DNA of 41,766 nt from the NCBI GenBank assembly GCA_016795035.1, contig JAEUIT010000038.1:1-41766 (forward strand), given 5' to 3'. This stretch comes from Phycisphaerae bacterium (GTDB taxonomy: Bacteria; Planctomycetota; Phycisphaerae; Phycisphaerales; SM1A02). A model generated the notes under the pieces. That model saw nothing but the letters and a program-made list of their open reading frames with translations, made no database searches and was not told the origin of the DNA. The first letter of the stretch is position 1. The number at the start of each line of letters is the position of its first letter. This document shows positions 26,148 to 33,480 of the stretch, piece by piece. The position numbers and the translations under genes are program-made.

Positions 26148-28043
26148 ATGTACCGCATCGCCACCAGTTCGTTGATCGCCGCGTGCGTTTCCGCCCAGGT
26201 TCTCGCCGCCGACGGTTGGGTCGTATGGTCGCAACCGCAGAACACCAACTGGGCGACCGTGCCGAGTTACGCCGCGCCGACCTCCGCCTACGACGTCGAG
26301 GTCGGCGACGACATCGAGATCTACGGCTCGATCGAGCGGATCGTGGCCAACGGCTACGACTGCTTCAACTGCGCCCCGGCGGACATCGTCGGCGTGGCGC
26401 TCCGTCTCTACGAGTGGACGCCCTCGGGCCCCGGCGCCATGATCGACGAGATCGTGCTCGACGCCGGCGATCCGAACCTCCAACTCAGCGTTGCCGGACC
26501 GGGCACCATCGACATGACGCTTCCGCAGCCCTTCACGGCGCGCGGCAAGCACTTCTTCTCGTTGCAGCTCCTCGTCGGCGAGAGCGGAAGCTGGGACTGG
26601 TGGATCTCGAACCTCAACGCGCCGAACGGAAGTCCCGCGCTCCGCCGCGATCGGACCAAGGGCCCCGACGCGCCGTGGGAGCCGATCACCGACATCTTCG
26701 GTCCGCTCAACGCGGACGTGAGCTTCCTCGTCTGGGGCACCGACTCGAACCCGCCGACGCCGGGCAGCGATCCGTGCGGCACGTGGACGGTGTCGGCGTC
26801 GCCGAATCCGGCGGGCACCGATCACGCGATCCTCCGCGACGTCGTCGCGCTCGCGCCGGACGACGCATGGGCGGTCGGCGAGTACACCGCGCTCGAGCAG
26901 GGCTCCTACCAGACCTACACGCTCGTGGAGCACTTCGACGGTGCAACGTGGAGCGTCATTCCGTCGCCCAACCCCACGGCATGCTCGACCTGCACGTACG
27001 CCACGTTCGACGCCGTGCGGGCCAACGGCCCGAACCAGATCTGGGCCGCGGGCGGCAAGCGCGTGCAGTCGTCGGACGGTTTCCTCGGCACGCACGTCTT
27101 CGTCGCACGCTACGACATCACGAACGGCAACGGATCGTGGACGGTGCTGAACACGCCGCTGACCGTCGGCGGCTCCGGCGCGAACATCCGCGACATCGAG
27201 ATCGTCGCCGACGACGACATCTGGTTCTTCGGCGACTGGATCGGTTCGATTCCGGGCGGACCGTCGGGCGCGCCCGCGCTCGCGATGCACTGGAACGGAT
27301 CGACGTTCACGGTCGTCCCCACGCCGTACCCCGCGTTCGGCACGCCGGGCTGGGGACTCGAGGCGGGCTCCGCGCTCGGGCCGAACGACATCTGGGCCGT
27401 CGGCGGCGGCAGCGACGGCGACTACTCGTCGAAGACCTACATCATCCACTGGGACGGCTCGTCATGGACGCAGACGCCGGCGCCGTCGCCAGGCATGAAC
27501 CATCGCCTCTGGGCGGTCGAAGCGATCGCCCCCGACGACGTGTGGGCGGTCGGTGACTACTACGACGCCAACGGATACTTCTCGCTCTTCCTCCACTGGG
27601 ACGGTGCAACGTGGAGTCAGGTGCCGAGTCCGGGCGGCGGCAGTTCGCTCGTCGCCTTCGCGTCGGACCACGTCTACGCGGGCGGCGCGGGCATCGTGCA
27701 TTGGGACGGCTCGTCGTGGCAGACCGTCGAGTCGTTCTCCGGCGTCATCGGTCCGTCGGTGACCGCGCTCGCGGCATCGGACCTCTGCCACGTCTGGGGC
27801 GTGGGGCGACAGATCGTCGCAGGCGACCTGCTCACGTTCGCCGCGCGGCTTCACCCGATCGAGGTGGGACAATTCAGCGTTGCAGGCGACCTCGACGGCG
27901 ACGGCGACGTCAACGGCGCCGACCTCGGGATCCTCCTTGCATCGTGGGGCCAATGCCCGCGCGGCTGCAACGCGGACTTCGACGGCGACGGCACCGTGGG
28001 GGCCGCCGATCTCGGCATCCTGCTGGGCGCGTGGGGCGGCTGA
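26148..28043 (+). CDS. Secreted beta-propeller protein with C-terminal dockerin-like pair
   Basis: A 631-residue exported protein. A signal peptide (residues 1-21, ending VSAQVLAAD) is followed by a beta-rich domain (~22-205, with DVEVGDDIEIYGSIERIVANG). Residues ~215-570 are propeller-like repeats with DD[AVI]WAVG cores (DDAWAVGEY, DDIWFFGDW, NDIWAVGGG, DDVWAVGDY, HVWGVGR) and HWDGSSWTQ-type strands. The last ~50 residues are two dockerin-like repeats (DLDGDGDVNGADLGILLA, DFDGDGTVGAADLGILLG) ending AWGG. The start at 26148 has CAGGAGAA 7 bases upstream. It is divergent from the Ycf48-like gene across 100 bases containing small inverted repeats. Function unknown. Confidence 0.87.
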   Translation: MYRIATSSLIAACVSAQVLAADGWVVWSQPQNTNWATVPSYAAPTSAYDVEVGDDIEIYGSIERIVANGYDCFNCAPADIVGVALRLYEWTPSGPGAMIDEIVLDAGDPNLQLSVAGPGTIDMTLPQPFTARGKHFFSLQLLVGESGSWDWWISNLNAPNGSPALRRDRTKGPDAPWEPITDIFGPLNADVSFLVWGTDSNPPTPGSDPCGTWTVSASPNPAGTDHAILRDVVALAPDDAWAVGEYTALEQGSYQTYTLVEHFDGATWSVIPSPNPTACSTCTYATFDAVRANGPNQIWAAGGKRVQSSDGFLGTHVFVARYDITNGNGSWTVLNTPLTVGGSGANIRDIEIVADDDIWFFGDWIGSIPGGPSGAPALAMHWNGSTFTVVPTPYPAFGTPGWGLEAGSALGPNDIWAVGGGSDGDYSSKTYIIHWDGSSWTQTPAPSPGMNHRLWAVEAIAPDDVWAVGDYYDANGYFSLFLHWDGATWSQVPSPGGGSSLVAFASDHVYAGGAGIVHWDGSSWQTVESFSGVIGPSVTALAASDLCHVWGVGRQIVAGDLLTFAARLHPIEVGQFSVAGDLDGDGDVNGADLGILLASWGQCPRGCNADFDGDGTVGAADLGILLGAWGG

Positions 28044-28052
28044 GCCCGAGGC

Positions 28053-29687
28053 TCAGCGCGGCTCGGCGGAGACCTCGACGATGCGGTCCGACGCTTCCTT
28101 CGCCGCGTCGAGGAACGGCAGGAAGACATGCGTGGCGCCGAGCTCCACGAGCGCGGAGGCGTCGGCATGCGAGTGCGCGCAGAGCGCGACGCGGCCCGAG
28201 TACCCCGACGCGCGGAGGGCGTCGAACAACGCCACGTTGAGCTCGCGCTGCGGCAACGCGGAGACGACGCAACGGGCGCGCTCCAGCGGCAAGTTGCGGA
28301 CCTGTTCGGGATCCTCGATGTCGGCGTAGAGCGCGGGGATCCCCTTCCGCCGCGCCGACGCCACGGCCTCGGGGTCGAAGTCGGCGCCGACGACGCGCAC
28401 GCCGCGCTCCGTGAGGATCGTCGCGATGTTGCTGCCGTAGCGACCGAGGCCGACGATCACCACGTCGCACGTGGACGGCGCCGCACCGCCGTCCGACGTC
28501 TCAGGGCGCCGATGGAAGGCGCGGCCGAGCGCGGGCGCGAGGCGCTCGTACAGCGACTGCGAGCGGACGATGGTGGCCGAACTCACGACGATCGTGACGA
28601 GCGCGACGAGCGTGATCGCGCCGATCGACTCGCGTTCGAGATGGCCGAGCGTCGCCGCCGTCGCGATGAGGATCAGCGAGAATTCGGAGATCTGGCCGAG
28701 CGCGAGCGCCGTCACGAACGACGTGCGCCGTCCGTAGCCGAGCGCGAGAAGGATCGCCATCGCGACCGCCGGCTTCACGAGAAGGACGAAGGCGGAGAAG
28801 GCGAGCGCCATCGGCAGCTGCTGCCAAATCGAGTCGACGGTGAGCGTGGCGCCGAGCGCGACGAAGAAGAAGAGAAGCAGGAAGTCGCGCACGCTCGTGA
28901 GCCGGCCGCCGATCGCGTCGCGGTAGCGCGTCGACGCGATGCTCACGCCCGCGAGGAACGCGCCGAGCTCGAGGCTGAAGCCCAGGCGCTCGCTCGCGGC
29001 GCCGACGAAGACGGCCCACGCGATGCCGAAGAGGACGAGCGCCTCCGTCGAGCGCGCGAACGCATGAAGCACGCGCGGAAGGACGAATCGCCCGAGCGCC
29101 GCGAGCGCGGCGACGAGCACGGTGCCACGCAGCGCGAAGTCGATCACGCCCGGCCCGGCAAGGCCGTCCGTGCCCTGCCGGATCGCCGAAAGCGCGATGA
29201 GCGCGACGATCACGACCAGGTCCTGCACGATGAGGATCCCGACCGCGAGGCGCCCGTGCAGGGAGTCGATCTCGCGGCGGTCGGCGAGCAGCTTGACGAC
29301 GATGACCGTGCTCGAGAAGGACAGCGCGACGCCGACGAGCGCCGCGCCGAGCGCGCCGATGCCGCAGCCGCGCGCAACCGCGAAGCCGAGCGCGGCGGTC
29401 ACGACGACCTGCGCGAGGCCCGCGATCGCCGCGGTCACGCCCATGCGGCGGATGACGTTCAGGTCAAGCCGAAGGCCGACGAGAAAGAGAAGGAGCGCGA
29501 TGCCGAGCTGCGCGAGCGAGTCGAGCGGCTCGCCCTTCTCGACGAGCCCGAGGCCCGCAGGCCCCGCGGCGATGCCTAACACAATGAAGGCCGCGACCAG
29601 CGGCTGGCGCAGGAAGATCGCGACCGCGCCGAGCGCCGTCGCGAGCACCAACACCATCGCCATCTGCTGGAAGAGCGTCAGCTCCAC
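28053..29687 (-). CDS. KefB-type CPA2 cation:proton antiporter with RCK domain
   Basis: A 544-residue inner-membrane antiporter, probably K+ or Na+ efflux coupled to protons. About twelve helices cover residues ~5-385, with family signatures LAQLGIALLLFLVGLRLDL, ALSFSSTVIVVKLL, GILIVQDLVVIVALIAL and ELGAFLAGVSIAST. Residues ~405-520 are a TrkA-N/RCK Rossmann domain (VVIVGLGRYGSNIA, GxGxxG; then GVRVVGADFDPEAV), which gates the family by nucleotide binding. The protein ends after this domain, without a TrkA-C domain. It is convergent with the propeller gene, with only 9 bases between stops. The ion cannot be assigned. Confidence 0.93.
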   Translation of the reverse strand: MELTLFQQMAMVLVLATALGAVAIFLRQPLVAAFIVLGIAAGPAGLGLVEKGEPLDSLAQLGIALLLFLVGLRLDLNVIRRMGVTAAIAGLAQVVVTAALGFAVARGCGIGALGAALVGVALSFSSTVIVVKLLADRREIDSLHGRLAVGILIVQDLVVIVALIALSAIRQGTDGLAGPGVIDFALRGTVLVAALAALGRFVLPRVLHAFARSTEALVLFGIAWAVFVGAASERLGFSLELGAFLAGVSIASTRYRDAIGGRLTSVRDFLLLFFFVALGATLTVDSIWQQLPMALAFSAFVLLVKPAVAMAILLALGYGRRTSFVTALALGQISEFSLILIATAATLGHLERESIGAITLVALVTIVVSSATIVRSQSLYERLAPALGRAFHRRPETSDGGAAPSTCDVVIVGLGRYGSNIATILTERGVRVVGADFDPEAVASARRKGIPALYADIEDPEQVRNLPLERARCVVSALPQRELNVALFDALRASGYSGRVALCAHSHADASALVELGATHVFLPFLDAAKEASDRIVEVSAEPR

Positions 29688-29724
29688 GCACGCAGTATCG
29701 GCGGATTCGACGATGACGGATCCG

Positions 29725-29764
29725 CGCCCGGACGCCGGCGCGCGCGGCGCTCGGCGTCCGGGCG
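29725..29764 (-). terminator. Hairpin after the 29782-31368 gene
   Basis: A perfect 13-bp stem (CGCCCGGACGCCG at 29725-29737 with 29752-29764) with a 14-base GC-rich loop lies 17 bases past the stop on the minus strand. There is no T tract. Confidence 0.65.
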
Positions 29765-29781
29765 GTTCCGTTCCGTGTCGA

Positions 29782-31368
29782 TCAGCTCCAGGCGCCGAGG
29801 AGGACGGCGAGATCCGCGCCGTCCGTCGTGCCGTCGTTGTTCAGGTCGCTGGCGCCAGGCTGGCCCCAACCGCCGAGGAGGAGTCCGAGATCGGCGCCGT
29901 CGACGACGTTGTCGCCGTTGATGTCGCCGAGGAGACCCTCGGGCTGATTGCCGAGGGTGCCGTCGGCGTTCATGCGCTGCCCGATCGAGTCCGCCGGGCC
30001 GTTGCGCTCATCGGACCAGACCACGAGCAGCGAGTCGCCGGTGCCGCGAGCGATCTCCGGGTCGTCTTTCGCCGAAACGGTCGAGGAGACGTCGATCACG
30101 CTCGGTGACCAGGCGAAATCGCCGTTCGAGTCGAGGCGCGCCCCGACCACCGTCGAGTTGAGGACCGTGGGCGACTCGAACCAAGTCACGAGCGCGTCGC
30201 CGTCGACGAGCTGGATGCGCGGGAAGAGTTCGTCGACGCCGTCGACCGGACGAAGTTCCTTGCCGCCGGCGCCCCAGAGACGCACTCCGCGCGCCGAGAT
30301 GCGCTGTGCGTAGAGGCCGCGCTGCGACTGCGCCGTGTTGTGCTTCCGGAAGATCACCGTGATGTCGCCCGTCGCCGGATTGATCTCGGCCGACGGGTCG
30401 AGGCGATAGAACGTCCCTTCGGTCGAGACCTCGAAGCCGTTGGCCGGGAACGCCGCGGTTCCTGCAACGTCGAGATGCTGGACGAACGACGAGTACACGT
30501 TCGAGAGCGAGCGGTGCCACACGAAGAGCGCGCCGCCCTTGCCGTCGGCGAGGAGCTTGGGCGTGTAGGCGATCGGGACCGACTGGTTCGAGATCACCAC
30601 GTTGCCGACACCGCCGTTCCAGAGGTGGCCGCCGTTCTGGTCGACGCGTTGCGCGTGCACATGGCGCGGGCTCGAGAAGCTGGCGGTGTTGCGAACCCAC
30701 GAGACGATCGCGGAGCCGTCAGCGCTCGGCACGATCTGCGTGAAGCCGGGTTTCTCGTTCGCGAGGCCGCCGATCTTCACGCCGTTCTCGGCGAGTTGCG
30801 TCACGCCGGCGGGGCTCACCCGCTGCATGCGGATGGCGCCGCTGCCCGTATTCGGAAAGACGCCCCACACGAAGGCGAAGTCGCCGGTCGAGAGCTCGGC
30901 GACGACCGGCGCAGCCTCGAAGTCGGCGTTCACCGAGATCGCGACGCCGTTCGCGCCCCAGAGCTGCGTGCCGTCGCTGCCGACGCGGTAGCCGTAGACG
31001 TCAAGGTCACCGCCCGCGCGGATGTCGCAGAAGGTCAACACCACGTTGCCGCTCGAGTCCGCGATGAGGTCCCAGTCGACGAGCGAGGTCTGCTGCGCAT
31101 TCGCCGAGACGAGGATGCCATTGTGGCCCCACATCTCGTTCCCCTCCGGATCGAGCCGCTGCAGGCGCACGGTGTAGGCGCCGCTGCCGCTGTCGAACCA
31201 GCCGACGTAGGCGCCGCCATCGGCGCGCGAGGCGATCTTGGGCAGCACCTGCTCGCCGACGCCGTCGCCGATCGAGGTGTTGGTCGCGGCGTCGGACGTC
31301 CACTGCGCGGACGCGGCTGCAACGACGAGTGAGGGGAGAAGCGATGCGACGAGAACCGATGGACGCAT
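29782..31368 (-). CDS. Secreted repeat protein with C-terminal dockerin-like pair
   Basis: A 528-residue exported protein of unknown function. The signal peptide (MRPSVLVASLLPSLVVAAAS) is cleaved near AQW. Body repeats of ~50-55 residues show RLQRLDPEGNEMWGHNGILVS, RVGSDGTQLWGANGVAISV, RVSPAGVTQLAENGVKIGG and RISARGVRLWGAGG: an R-[LVI]-x-x-x-G-x-x-[LM]-W-G-x-x-G core with VVWSDER/FVWG strands, probably a propeller and comparable in style to the 6705-9167 product. It ends with DINGDNVVDGADLGLLLG and DLNNDGTTDGADLAVLLG, last residues AWS. AAGGAAA lies 10 bases before the ATG, a weak ribosome-binding site. Confidence 0.85.
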   Translation of the reverse strand: MRPSVLVASLLPSLVVAAASAQWTSDAATNTSIGDGVGEQVLPKIASRADGGAYVGWFDSGSGAYTVRLQRLDPEGNEMWGHNGILVSANAQQTSLVDWDLIADSSGNVVLTFCDIRAGGDLDVYGYRVGSDGTQLWGANGVAISVNADFEAAPVVAELSTGDFAFVWGVFPNTGSGAIRMQRVSPAGVTQLAENGVKIGGLANEKPGFTQIVPSADGSAIVSWVRNTASFSSPRHVHAQRVDQNGGHLWNGGVGNVVISNQSVPIAYTPKLLADGKGGALFVWHRSLSNVYSSFVQHLDVAGTAAFPANGFEVSTEGTFYRLDPSAEINPATGDITVIFRKHNTAQSQRGLYAQRISARGVRLWGAGGKELRPVDGVDELFPRIQLVDGDALVTWFESPTVLNSTVVGARLDSNGDFAWSPSVIDVSSTVSAKDDPEIARGTGDSLLVVWSDERNGPADSIGQRMNADGTLGNQPEGLLGDINGDNVVDGADLGLLLGGWGQPGASDLNNDGTTDGADLAVLLGAWS

Positions 31369-31459
31369 AGGGCGAGTTTCCTTGGAGGGCTTCCGAAAAC
31401 CGCGAGGCTACCGCCGGCCGGGGTGCGGCGCGTTGGAAAAACCGCAGATTGGCGGCGAC

Positions 31460-32488
31460 TTACCCAGCGCCACGCGACCCGCGAGCAAGCTCGATCGCGC
31501 GGTCGAGCGCGGCGTCGGCGGGCACGTGCACGTCGGGCTCGACGCCCTTCCCTTCCCAGTTTGTCTTCGTGATCGGGTTCTCGGCTCGCATGAACGGCAT
31601 CGCCACGATCACGCGGTCATCGAGTCGAATCGGCCGCACGGGATGGGCGCCGCCGCCGGTCGTCTCGCCGACGATCGTGGCGCGTCCGAGATTCTTCAGG
31701 TTGTACGCAAACTCCTCGGCGCCCGAGAACGTCCGCTCGCTCGTCACGACGTACACCGGAAGGTCCTTCGGAAACCGCGTGCCGTTGACCGTCTCGTCGC
31801 TGAACGCTTCGCCCACGACGGATCCGTCGCGCGCCACCATGCGATTGAGAAGGACCGGCGACTCGAAGAGGTAGCCGCTGAGGTAGCAGATCATCTCGGG
31901 CGAGCCGCCGCCATTCCAGCGCAGGTCGATGACGAGCGCGTCACATCGTCCGAGGAACGCCATCGCGGCATCGGCCACGCGCTTGGCCTCGTCGGTCGGG
32001 ACGAATGCGTCGAATCGCAGGATGCCGACGTTCCCGTCGACGATCTCGCAACGCCGAAACGACCAGTTGTCGCGCCGCGCCTCTTCCGCCGTCGGTCCGA
32101 ACGCGCCTTGGCGGCGCGCCTCGGCATCCTTCGGCAGGCTACGCACGCGAAGGTGCTTGTCGTTCGTGACGGCGCGCATGTCGGCGGTGAGACGCTCGCA
32201 GAGCGCCCGCTCGTCGTCGATCGCGTCGTAGTCGCCGCGCGCAAGCGCCGCGGCGATCGCGTCGGCCATGGCAGCGCCCTTGTCCGGGAAGACGTACTCC
32301 TCCCGCACCGCGGTGGCCGCGGACTCGACGAGCGCGCGGCGCCGTGCGGCGTCGACGGGCGCTGGAGCCGGTGCCGCCGCGGCTGCGGGGGCGGGGGCGG
32401 CGGTGGAAGGTGCGGCGGTCTGGCCGGGACTCGCGAGGCCGACCGAGGAGAGGAAGACGAGAAGGAGTGACAGATACGCGCCGAGCAT
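31460..32488 (-). CDS. Exported S41-family serine peptidase (IRBP/tail-specific type)
   Basis: A 342-residue protease. A signal peptide (1-19) and an Ala/Pro-rich linker (~24-45) precede a helical N-terminal domain (~50-115, REEYVFPDKGAAMADAI, VTNDKHLRV) and the S41 core. The catalytic Ser is Ser255 in SERTFSGAEEFAY; VIDLRWNGGGSPEM (~187-200) is the conserved Gly-rich strand, and ATIVGETTGGGAHPV follows. There is no PDZ domain, which fits the IRBP-like branch rather than C-terminal processing proteases. The start is the ATG at complement 32486-32488. A perfect palindrome 38 bases upstream is a candidate operator for the divergent PadR-like regulator. Confidence 0.9.
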   Translation of the reverse strand: MLGAYLSLLLVFLSSVGLASPGQTAAPSTAAPAPAAAAAPAPAPVDAARRRALVESAATAVREEYVFPDKGAAMADAIAAALARGDYDAIDDERALCERLTADMRAVTNDKHLRVRSLPKDAEARRQGAFGPTAEEARRDNWSFRRCEIVDGNVGILRFDAFVPTDEAKRVADAAMAFLGRCDALVIDLRWNGGGSPEMICYLSGYLFESPVLLNRMVARDGSVVGEAFSDETVNGTRFPKDLPVYVVTSERTFSGAEEFAYNLKNLGRATIVGETTGGGAHPVRPIRLDDRVIVAMPFMRAENPITKTNWEGKGVEPDVHVPADAALDRAIELARGSRGAG

Positions 32489-32525
32489 GGTGGATCCCGT
32501 TCGAGAGTTGTGCGTAGAAGAGGGC

Positions 32526-32546
32526 GATAGTACGATTCGTACTATC
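32526..32546. promoter_or_regulatory. Perfect 21-bp palindrome, candidate operator
   Basis: GATAGTACGA and its exact complement TCGTACTATC flank a single T. It stands 38 bases before the S41 start codon, where a promoter would be, and 213 bases before the PadR-like gene. Perfect 10-bp dyads of this AT-richer kind are typical of dimeric winged-helix repressors (PadR or BlaI type). The partner is inferred from proximity. Confidence 0.65.
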
Positions 32547-32758
32547 CTTGTTAGGAGACGCCGCCGCTCGGTTGCGGCCGTCGCCGAAGTAGGGAGAATC
32601 CTCGGATCGCGAGTCAGGGCGCACGGGGTATCGGGCCCCACGCGCAATCACGACGCGTCGCAAGGACACGACGCGTCCGGTTTCGGCAAGGCGACCACAC
32701 ACGTCTTTCCGCAACGAGCGCGTGCGTCCCTGGCTCGCGACTTTCGCATCACCTCCGC

Positions 32759-33304
32759 ATGTCCGAACTCGCGTCGTTCGTCCTCGGCCTCGTCTGGCAA
32801 CACGGACCGTGTACGGCGTACACGATTCGCCGCGCGCTCCTCGACTCGCCGTCTGCAACGTGGAGCGGCTCGGCGGGCGCGATCTATCCGCTGGTCGAAC
32901 GCCTCGAGCGCGAGGGACTTCTCTCGGGCCGCGACCTCGCCGACGGCAAGCGGGCGCGGCGCGAGTTCTCGATCACCGCGCGCGGGCGCGCGGCGCTGCG
33001 CGCGTGGATCGGTCCTCCGCTCGGCGCGGAGGCCGTCACCGTGACGAGCGATCCGCTGCGCTCGCGGGCGCGCTTCCTGGGACTCTTGAGCGCCGCCGAA
33101 CGGCGTGCGTGGATTGCGGCGGCCGAAGCGGCGCTCGTGACGGTCGAAGCCAACGTGCGGCGCTGGCATGCGCAGTACGCGTCGGACGATTCGCCGGAGC
33201 TCGCGCTCGTCACGCGCCACGCCGAACTCGAACTCGCATTTCGTCGCGCATGGCTGGCGGAGTTGCGCGTCTGGGGAAGTCGCCCCAAGCGAAGCGCACG
33301 CTGA
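32759..33304 (+). CDS. PadR-like winged-helix transcriptional regulator
   Basis: A 181-residue cytoplasmic regulator. Residues 1-80 form the PadR-type winged helix: SELASFVLGLVWQHGPCTAYTIRRALL, then SGSAGAIYPLVERLEREGLLSG (the GAIYPLxxRLExxGLL signature) and a wing around RREFSITARGRAALRAW. Residues ~85-175 are the helical C-terminal dimerisation region, as in long (subfamily 1) PadR proteins. Effectors are often phenolics or drugs, but nothing here shows one. No ribosome-binding site is evident. The gene is divergent from the S41 protease, so repression of that gene and of itself through the palindrome is the simplest model. Confidence 0.85.
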   Translation: MSELASFVLGLVWQHGPCTAYTIRRALLDSPSATWSGSAGAIYPLVERLEREGLLSGRDLADGKRARREFSITARGRAALRAWIGPPLGAEAVTVTSDPLRSRARFLGLLSAAERRAWIAAAEAALVTVEANVRRWHAQYASDDSPELALVTRHAELELAFRRAWLAELRVWGSRPKRSAR

Positions 33305-33480
33305 GTCGTGACCCCTCTCCGATTGAAGTTCTTTTATTCGTGAGGCGCGTGAAACGCCTAGACCGCTGAGTGCGCCGTGCCACAGTGCCTCATCGGTTTC
33401 GCGATCGCGCCGCGCACGGACGTTTGGGCCCTCGTGCGCCCACGCGGCAGAACAGGCGATCGCGAGCAGGGAGAGCTGTT

